DNA from: Aquatica leii
Lineage: Eukaryota > Arthropoda > Insecta > Coleoptera > Lampyridae
Direction of reading: 5' to 3'
DNA: 64,000 nucleotides
Assembly: GCA_035610365.1 (NCBI GenBank)
Contig: CM069432.1
Span: 106,411,529-106,475,528, forward strand
In this document: positions 56,752 through 64,000 of the stretch, piece after piece
How positions within the stretch are numbered: position 1 is the first letter of the stretch
How the letters are laid out: the number at the start of each line of letters is the position of its first letter
Program-made: the position numbers and the translations under genes
Notes under the pieces: generated by a model
The model's input: only the letters and a program-made list of their open reading frames with translations
Database searches by the model: none
Told to the model about the DNA's origin: nothing

Positions 56752-57138
56752 TTAAACTGCTAAGGGAAACAAGTTAAAACCGCAATGAAGCAGCCTTAGA
56801 TGTGTTTCTTTCATAATCAAGTTTGTCAAATCATGATTACGTGCAAATAACATTTGATGTTTCTTATAAAAACTATAATCTAGATTTGAAATTTTTCCAC
56901 CCTCACAAAGTAGTTCATTCTTGTTCAAAAATGGTGACAATAACATTAATTTGCTATAATTGTTAACCTTTCCGGGTTTCTTTAATTCGGTTAATTTTAT
57001 TTTAAATTCAACTGTTTGACATATATTCACTAATTTGGTTAATAAATCTTTTAATTCTAAAACTGTTAACAATCCGAAGTATCTATTCTTCAAAAAAAAA
57101 AACAGATTTTTTAAAGAGCAATACGTAAGCAAAAACAC
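56752..57138 (-). pseudogene. BEL/Pao integrase N-terminal remnant
   Basis: Reads YSKLMLLSPFLNKNELLCEG, GKISNLDYSFYKKHQMLFAR, LIMKETHLRLLHCG. This matches the L.PF.D..G.L.VGGR...S.....KHP..L piece and the H...H.G zinc-binding start of BEL/Pao integrases. The open frame ends soon after; the catalytic core is not seen. Confidence 0.7.
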
Positions 57139-57286
57139 GTAATTTGTTTAATGGTCAATATTTTGAAAATAAATCGAACTGGGCAGTTTCAATTAAAACG
57201 TGAACCACCTTACTTTTCTTTTTTTAATTTTTCATCAGAGTATTTTACGCGTATACATTCGTCAAGCAAATAGTATTTATCGTACT

Positions 57287-57517
57287 TTAAAAATTCAGGC
57301 CCATTAAACCACAAATCTGAGTGGTATAGTTGACTTGCAGTAGTTCCTCGAGAATGCTCTGTATAATTGTTATTAGATTAAATACAAAAGTCGTCCATTT
57401 ATTTGCAGGTTGACGTATCCAAGATAAAGCAACTGTAGAATTGGACCACATACATTTTTTTACTTTATAAACTAATTTCGCTAAAAGCAACATCCCGTTA
57501 AGTTCAAAACTTGACAT
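57287..57517 (-). pseudogene. BEL/Pao RNase H remnant
   Basis: Reads LNGMLLLAKLVYKVKKCMW, then SNSTVALSWIRQPANKWTTF and VFNLITIIQSI, matching the DS..(A/V)L.WI......W..FV.NR...I segment of BEL/Pao RNase H. The catalytic Asp of the usual TDS triplet is replaced here (WSNST). Confidence 0.65.
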
Positions 57518-58994
57518 CGATAACGTTTTTTAACACAAGATCCAAATACGCTTCCACTACTATTCGAAAACCCGTGTAATTCTAAATACGAAATATTAAT
57601 TGATGTAAGTCTAGTTATATTAATTCGTTCTAACAGCGGTAATTATTTAAATTCCAAAAATTTAATATTTTACCAAAAACTTTATCATCCTATCCTAACT
57701 TTAATTGACATAATTTTTGCACAATTAATTTTCCTCTTATTGAAACTGGATCTAGGAGTCCTAAAAATTGAATACTTTTACCACCGTAGATAAAATACTT
57801 TTTTTTGTATTGTTAATTAAGTTTGATTTTATGGTTTTTGTTACAAATTCTATGTTATGTGTTGACGATTTCCAATAAGTTCCTTTTCTTCTTCAGACTT
57901 TCCTAATTCCGTTAATTTATTATTATTAAGTTCTAATGCCTTAATACCGCTTACATTTGATGACCACTTACTTAATTCATATCTGCCTGTATTTAAAGCT
58001 TGTATTCAATCGTGGTAGTCAATAATATATGATAGGAGAGGATACTTGTTTTCATTGTCAATTGCCAATTGAAATAAACTTCGCTAAAAATAGAGCACTT
58101 TTTAAACAGTATGTAACTAATGATAATTCATTTGCATCAATCGGTTTAGAGATGTCTGCCCATTAAAATATACGCTAAAATTGTTTACAGCTTGAATGCA
58201 TATTTATCATGCAATACATTTTTGTTATATCGCAAATAAATACAAAAACATGTTTAATTAGTATTGAAAATAAATTGTTTTGAATACTGAGGCCTAAATG
58301 TTGACAATCGTTTATTGATTTCTTGTACTCGATTTACAACTACCGTCAAAAACAATTCTAATTTTATTTAGTCTTTTGTCTATCTTAAAATTTGCATGGT
58401 GGGGAATACAATAATTTAGTGTTACATTTAATTGGTACTAGCTTACCGTTTTTATATGATTTAAAGATTCATATTCTAATAAAATTTACCTATTTCGATT
58501 TTAATATTTTATTTTTGTTTATTTAAGCTGTTTCGCGCGAATTACCAGTTGCTGTTCGTAATTTAATTTAGGTTCGTCGATTGTAATATTCTGTTTTCAA
58601 AAATCGGGCAACCAACTTATTTAGTTCATCACAATTTATGCATGTATTACTAATAAATGTGTGTGAATGTACAGCTTCCTAAATGTAGAAAAACAATTGC
58701 CTAAAACAAATAATTTTTCAAAAGAAATTTGTACCTATTATAATAGATACTGAGCCGCCTAAATAAAATTTCTTATCTGTTAATAAAGTATTATCCGTTA
58801 TTTTAATTGGCGAATATTAATCTGGGACAAATTGGCCGTCACTTTGTCAAGTATCGTGCATGCGATACCTACATTAAAATTGAAAATTGTTGTAAATGCT
58901 ATACATTATAAAACTTGTTTTATATTTAAATTTTGTTAACGATTCACTAATATCAATAATGTTTGTATTACAAAATTTTCGTTTTAAATTTAAT

Positions 58995-59140
58995 TGATTT
59001 ACCGTATCATTTGTTACATTGGCTTCCTGAATCTTATAATGCCCTACACTAATGTGATTTGTTTTTTAAATCTAGTAACCAAATTATTGCCGTCGATAAC
59101 ATTACGTACGAGTTTAGAATTAAATTTTTTGTACGATTTG
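58995..59140 (-). pseudogene. BEL/Pao protease remnant
   Basis: Reads YVMLSTAIIWLLDLKNKSH, a stop, then CRAL, a stop, and DSGSQCNK. This corresponds to the LLSTA.I.......CRALLDSGSQ.N segment of BEL/Pao aspartic proteases. The catalytic DSG is visible, but the frame is broken twice. Confidence 0.6.
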
Positions 59141-59659
59141 ATATATTATCAGAAGAATGCGAAACAATTACATTATCGTTTTCAATTGCGTCTTTTGCAG
59201 CGAGTTTTTTTTTTTTTTATTCGAATCCTTTCGAGGACGCAAAACAACATTATGCCTTTTCTGACAAAATTTACAATCCCGTGAACAATATGTGCCTATT
59301 ATTTAAGTAACAATAACAAAGTGACAATTCTTTTACGTTTTTTCTTTTTTTCTCTAATGTCAATGTAATTTTTTCACAAAAGCAAATTGCGGTAATAGCT
59401 TGAAACCAGCATTTTGTTAAAAATGCAATTTTTTACCACTGAATTTTCGGCTACTATTAATTGATTCTAACAATTTGCATCGAAAATGTAAAGAATTCTT
59501 TTAAAGTAGGTAATTTATCATTATATATTATTAATTCCCAAGTTCGTTTAGATTCATAATCTAATTTGTTACTAACAATATACATACTATATTAAAATAA
59601 TGACCCGTGTGTCTACCGGTACCTTCAGTCACTGTAGACATTTTACATTACGTATTAAA

Positions 59660-59944
59660 TTATCTGTTAAAGAAAGTCCTTAATTTTCCGACGTCTTCCC
59701 TTGTAAAGACAAAAATTTCAAGTATTGTCTTTAAATGACCATTTATTAATAATTTTAATTTCTGAAATTGTTTTCTCCGCACATCCCAAGCAATTGCATA
59801 ATTAACAGCGCTTGTTTGTAATGATATTATTAGTTTTGCAGCATTGTGTTTTAATGATAATCTTAAACCATAAAATTTTTGAACGTTTGAAATTGATTTA
59901 TTGCTGTGTACTAAAGCTTTAAGTAGTAACGTAAAATTTAGCAA
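59660..59944 (-). pseudogene. BEL/Pao Gag core remnant
   Basis: Reads VHSNKSISNVQKFYGLRLSL, KHNAAKLIISLQTSAVNYAI, AWDVRRKQFQKLKLLINGHL, with the K..YL...L...A...I..L..T..NY..AW..L pattern of BEL/Pao Gag. Open for 94 residues but without its neighbours in frame. Confidence 0.7.
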
Positions 59945-60104
59945 AATATTAATAGCTTTTAGAGAAATTAGGTAAATTAAATGTGGGTTTTTCGTTCGAC
60001 TACCGAATTATTTAAAACATTAAAATAACATACTTATTTTTGTTTCTGTGACAAGTGAGTACGCATTCGCAATTACGTAAAAATACAGTATGAAATTTAC
60101 TAAA

Positions 60105-60677
60105 AGTCCTCGCAATTTAACTTTCGATGCACGTCATTAATGACGTAATATTCATACCACCCTATTTATAGCACAAATTAAATAAATATCGAATTGTCTT
60201 ATGGAATTTTTTTTGTCACGTTGTTGATGTGCTTACTACAGTTGCAGCGTTGTTGGCATCTGTCAAATTTAATTTGTGTTTTTTACGTCAAAGTGCTCAT
60301 TGTTTTTTATAATTATTTTTGATACAAAACTGTACTATTTTGAGCTTGAACGAGATAATGGTGGTCCATTGATATCAGTAAATGCTGTGCGAGAGGTACC
60401 CTTTTACATAATATTTAAATTGTGGTAATACATACATATATTCTACAGTTATTTCTGTATGTACAGCGGTTGCTAACAACGAGGTTCTTAGATCTCCTTA
60501 AAACGTAAGCGTAGTACACCTGTTACGAATGTAGAAACACTTAGAAAAAACGTAATTCGCAATGTAATATTAAGAATGTACGAAAACAGTAAGTTTACGT
60601 GATAATACCGACAACATGGTTGAATAACTACGTCACTGACGTTAATAACGTGCATCGAAAGTAAAATTGCGAGGACT
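60105..60677. mobile_element. Small TIR element derived from the IS630-Tc1-like family at 62.6 kb
   Basis: Ends AGTCCTCGCAATTTAACTTT and, inverted, AGTCCTCGCAATTTTACTTT, each followed by CGATGCACGT. Inside on the plus strand, YYFELERDNGGPLISVNAVR ends at a GAG|GT donor, and a later fragment reads TPVTNVETLRKNVIRNVIL. Both resemble the exon-1 and exon-2 products of the transposase at 62605-64000. It is an internally deleted, non-autonomous copy inserted in the BEL/Pao Gag region. Confidence 0.65.
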
Positions 60678-61186
60678 ATATTATACGTTCTAATTTTAGA
60701 TTTTAAATAACGTCGTGATCTGTTTCTATAACCCTTAATTCGTAATAAACATCTTTAAATTTCTTTAAAATGTTTTAGTTTCGGCCAAACAAAGTACTAA
60801 TTGACTTTTGAAAGCGGGTTGATAATTCTGCTATACTTTCCGTGGCAATCCCTGAATTTCATTTTTAAACGGTTTGCCATAATTAATAGTTATATGAATA
60901 CAAATGTCGAATTAAAATAGAAACTATTAAGAAGTTTGTTTACGGTTCTTAAAATTTGCCGTAATCCAAATCACAAATTTACAAACGTCTTGTCTATGAC
61001 CATGACTCCCTTGAATATTGCTGTGTTCTAATCAATTTTAATGTTGCACATTTGCACTTCTCTAAAAGCTTCTGTTCTTGTTTGCACATAAATTTTCTTA
61101 GACTCGTTTTTACCGCTGTATTAAAAAAAACACCATTTATTGATAAAATATTTACTTGTTTAAACTGTTTATACAAAACTTTACTA

Positions 61187-61729
61187 CGTGTTTACCAAAT
61201 TTGACAAACATTTTCTGCTCGCGCCCCAAAAAATGTAAAATTTTTAGAATTCAAATAATTCATTCTACAACAATGGATATAAAAACTGTCAAATACAAAT
61301 ACGGTCCTAATATTAACGTTTTTATGTAGTACATATTTGCAAAGATACTTTTATTTTTTTACTCCAATTAACTAATACCTTCTGGTTGCAGTGCGGTCTG
61401 TTAGTTTGTTAGAATAAAAATTCTATACTAGTTGCTCTTCACGCCTGCACACGCTTGCGTTCGTAACTTTTTACTCATACCGAATTTTTATTCTAACGTT
61501 GTTACAGAGTATACTATTCTTAAATCAAATTAAAATTGTAAATTGGTGTGAACTATCATTAATATAATAACGTTACTACGTACAGTACAATTAAGCTTGT
61601 ATTACTACAAATACTAGAATAATTATTTTAAATAACAATAAAAATTATTTATTACTTATATAGTTGTTTAACTATAACCATCCTATTGAACTAAACATTT
61701 TCTATTGCTATTGCACATACATATTCTAC
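61187..61729. other. Intergenic AT-rich DNA downstream of odorant receptor 2
   Basis: No supported gene. It would hold the 3' untranslated region of the second odorant receptor and possibly the 5' LTR of the decayed BEL/Pao element, which could not be delimited. Confidence 0.35.
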
Positions 61730-61786
61730 TTATTTGTGGTAGAGTTGATACAACATCATTGCATAGGATCCAGCTGACTTGAACAC
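61730..61786 (-). CDS. Odorant receptor 2, terminal exon only
   Basis: The acceptor TTTTGTTTAG is followed by VFKSAGSYAMMLYQLYHK and TAA. It matches the last exon of the complete receptor at 1723-1667 (VIKSAASYAMVLYQLYNK) at 14 of 18 residues, with the same acceptor context and similar bases after the stop (TAAGTAGAA). In these receptors this exon follows the LTAGKF exon in phase 0. No such exon lies between here and 64000, so the rest of the gene must lie beyond the window, and the intron contains a transposon. The exon is too short to judge whether the gene is intact. Confidence 0.72.
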   Translation of the reverse strand: MFKSAGSYAMMLYQLYHK

Positions 61787-62604
61787 CTAAACAAAACATA
61801 TATAAATAAATGCTAATGTATAACCATGAAACAAATAAATTATGTATATTATCAGTTACTATAAAAGAATCTATCTTGTACTCCAAAAAACTAAAAACAC
61901 ATCAACGTCTTAGAACATAAATTATTTGCAATAATTAATGTTGTTTTATTGAAATGGTGGTAAAACTCTATTCAGAATAACATCGAATAATAAAAAAATA
62001 TTGGCAATGTGTTATAACAGTTTAAAGAGTAAGTAAACCGGCGTCAGCTAAGATCATAGTTAACCGGACATTTATTTTCTGAATACTTTTAGCTTTTTAT
62101 AAAAATATGTACTTACATTATACATAGGTATTATTAATTTAATATTATTAGATTAATTATTTAGATTAATTTCAAATATTTTTTTTCTACTACTATGTCA
62201 AACTCGACAATGATGAAAAACAAAACAACTAGGTAATTAAATAAATAGTATATAGTCGTAATCACGAGAGGTGTCTTATGATTCATACTTGACCGAATCG
62301 AGAATTAAAATAACATGGTATACTTATTTCACTTATTTTTTGCAGTTAAAAAAAGATAGCTAATCTTTAGAAAGTCGGTAATGCTAATCTCTATAACGTA
62401 AGTTATTTATAACGCCAGCGTTTCTGTCAGTTTATTTCACCTTGAATTAAATTTGAACCTCAATTTTCAACCGCTTTTTCGTCCTTTATTTTTTCATATT
62501 ACAGTTTTTTTCAAAACTATTTCTAACGTTTGTTTTACTAATTGGGTAAGTGTTTTAAATTTCACCAATCCATCAACATAATATTTCTAAATTTTTAGAT
62601 CGTA
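61787..62604. other. Intron of odorant receptor 2 and left flank of a DNA transposon
   Basis: AT-rich. No exon, RNA or repeat was recognised. The left terminal inverted repeat of the transposon that follows could not be defined, because its right end lies outside the window. Confidence 0.35.
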
Positions 62605-64000
62605 ATGTCTTTAAAGGGTAAATCTCTTAAGTCAGACCCAGCTAATGCTGATGAACGTACTACAATATTTTGAAGTTGAACATGATCGTAATGGACCAAA
62701 TCTACCATTGACTTCTATTATACAGGTTTGTTATGGGTAATCTTTGCCGTTCCTTCTTTTTTTAAATGTGTACTTTATTTAGAGAACTGCAGAAGCTTGT
62801 GGAGTTACAGAAAAAACTGTAACCCGTACTAAAGCACGTATTGGTAAATGTCACCACGCAGGCAAATCTGTACCAGATTCTCCACAAAAAACAAGAAAGC
62901 GCCAGAAAACAATCAACTGATGTAGACAATTACATAAAAGATATAATTAAACGGAAAATATATGACATGCACATCAAATGTAAGTAGTGGAACACTATCT
63001 TTCATAATTTCTATAACAAACTTCATTTTTCAGTATTACATGTCACTGTGAAATCTTTAGTAAAAGAATTAAAAGATGACAACGTTTTCTCATTCAGTGT
63101 ATCAGGCTTGACGAAATTATTACATTCAATCGGTTTAGATTTTAAAAAGGATGGTCCAAGAAGAGGTTTATTTGAATTGCAACATATCGCTGCGAGTAGA
63201 ACAAGTTTTCTAAAAAAATACTTTAAGAACAAGGAAGACAGGATCATATTATGATCCTGTATTCTTAGACGAAACCTGGATATTTAGTAGGGGTTCATCA
63301 AAAAGTTTATGGCATGACAATGGTATGAGAAGTTTAAGAAAAAAACCACTTGGTGAAGGAAAACTGTAAGTTTTAAAAAATTATTGTGTTCCCTGTTGTC
63401 TATTATTCTTGATTTTAGTTTTATAGTATTAAGTGCTGGAAATTCGGATGGGTTTATTCCCAATGCATCATTACTATTTTCTACAAAAAATCAAGCAAAA
63501 GATTACCATGACAATATGAACGCTGAAATGTTTAAGAAATGGTTTGAACAGCAATTGTTACGTAACTTAAAGAAGCATAGTCTTATAATACTAAACAACG
63601 CTTCGTATCATTCAACATTAATAGAAAAGATACCAACGCATAGCTGGAGGAAAGGTCAAATTACAGAATTTTTAAAGAAACATGATATAAGTTATACTGA
63701 AGGTATGCTAAAAATAGAGTTATTAGAATTAGCAAAAGAACAAAACATTTCAAAAAAATTCCTAATTGATCAAATAGCAGAAGAGCAGGGTCATCAAGTA
63801 TTACGTTTACCCCCGTACCATTGTCAATTTAATCCAATAGAATTAGTATGGGCAAACTGTAAAGAGTTTTACAATAAAAACATTGGCAAGAGTGGTTTCA
63901 GTGATGAAAATTTGATGGCACTGTGGGAAGAATCATTAAAAAAAATAGATGCAAACTATTGGGAAAAGTGTATTGTACATGCAGAAAAGCAAATGCATGA
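62605..64000 (+). pseudogene. IS630-Tc1-like transposase (wide D..E spacing), partial at the window end, inactive
   Basis: The spliced frame on the plus strand appears to use exons 62605-62725, 62783-62979, 63034-63365 and 63419 onwards; introns are bounded by GT...AG. Exon 1 starts MSLKGKSLKSDPANADER, then shifts frame to YFEVEHDRNGPNLPLTSIIQ. Exon 2 reads RTAEACGVTEKTVTRTKARI (helix-turn-helix). Exon 3 has VKSLVKELKDDNVF and, after a frame change near 63240, FLDETWIFSRGSSKSLW with the first catalytic D. Exon 4 has LIILNNASYHST, where the second catalytic D is N, and YHCQFNPIELVWANCK with the catalytic E. The spacing between the second and third positions is about 80 residues, close to the DD82E spacing reported for the Sailor group. 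It lies antisense in the odorant receptor 2 intron. Confidence 0.75.

Larger units (their letters stand above)
56752..61176 (-). mobile_element. Decayed BEL/Pao retrotransposon
   Basis: Ordered minus-strand remnants: Gag N-terminal-like (61176-60994), Gag core (59944-59660), zinc-knuckle-like (about 59270-59200), protease (about 59140-58995), reverse transcriptase linker (about 58640-58500), RNase H (57517-57287) and integrase N-terminus (57138-56752). All have stops or frame changes. No LTR pair was identified. A small TIR element (60105-60677) interrupts the Gag part. The order Gag, protease, RT, RNase H, integrase fits BEL/Pao. Confidence 0.65.

Overview
This window is AT-rich eukaryotic nuclear DNA, most likely from an insect. 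The evidence is a spliced seven-transmembrane odorant receptor (7tm_6) gene, the last exon of a second odorant receptor, and a dense layer of nested transposons of arthropod type (Jockey-like LINE, Ty3/gypsy, BEL/Pao, PIF/Harbinger, Polinton/Maverick, an IS630-Tc1-like DDE element). The order of insect cannot be fixed from sequence alone. No rRNA, tRNA or CRISPR array was seen.

Layout. 1667-9932 (minus): a complete five-exon odorant receptor gene with large introns; one intron holds a direct repeat pair. About 11.5-16.7 kb (plus): a decayed Jockey/CR1-like LINE, split by a 2.3 kb foldback-like element (12665-14951) whose long inverted arms are GC-rich minisatellite; an 8-bp target duplication flanks it and it carries a fragment of a different LINE. 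18559-27291 (plus): a nearly intact Ty3/gypsy retrotransposon with 1.7-kb LTRs, open gag and pol, and a probable -1 frameshift site. 28652-31165 (minus): a short gypsy deletion derivative that encodes an integrase tail joined to an OARD1/TARG1-type macrodomain. A diverged solo LTR, a MITE, a SWIM zinc-finger gene remnant and a 1.5-kb TIR element follow.

36774-55400: a PIF/Harbinger transposon (minus) cut in two by a 16.4-kb Polinton/Maverick (38117-54512) with a perfect 6-bp target duplication (GTTGTG). The Polinton carries the full core set: adenain-like protease, PLA2-type minor capsid segment, major and penton capsid proteins, packaging ATPase, chromodomain integrase and protein-primed type B DNA polymerase, with several uncharacterised small genes, three of them in duplicated pairs. 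Many of its genes are frameshifted, often at homopolymers, so this copy is either decaying or affected by assembly errors.

56752-61176 (minus): a decayed BEL/Pao element containing a small TIR element derived from the same family as the next transposon. 61730-61786 (minus): the terminal exon of a second odorant receptor, whose upstream intron is occupied by a DDE transposon (62605 to the window end). The two receptor exons are close paralogues about 60 kb apart, so the window reads as an odorant receptor tandem array stretched by repeated transposon insertion. The most unusual item is the macrodomain-bearing LTR element.
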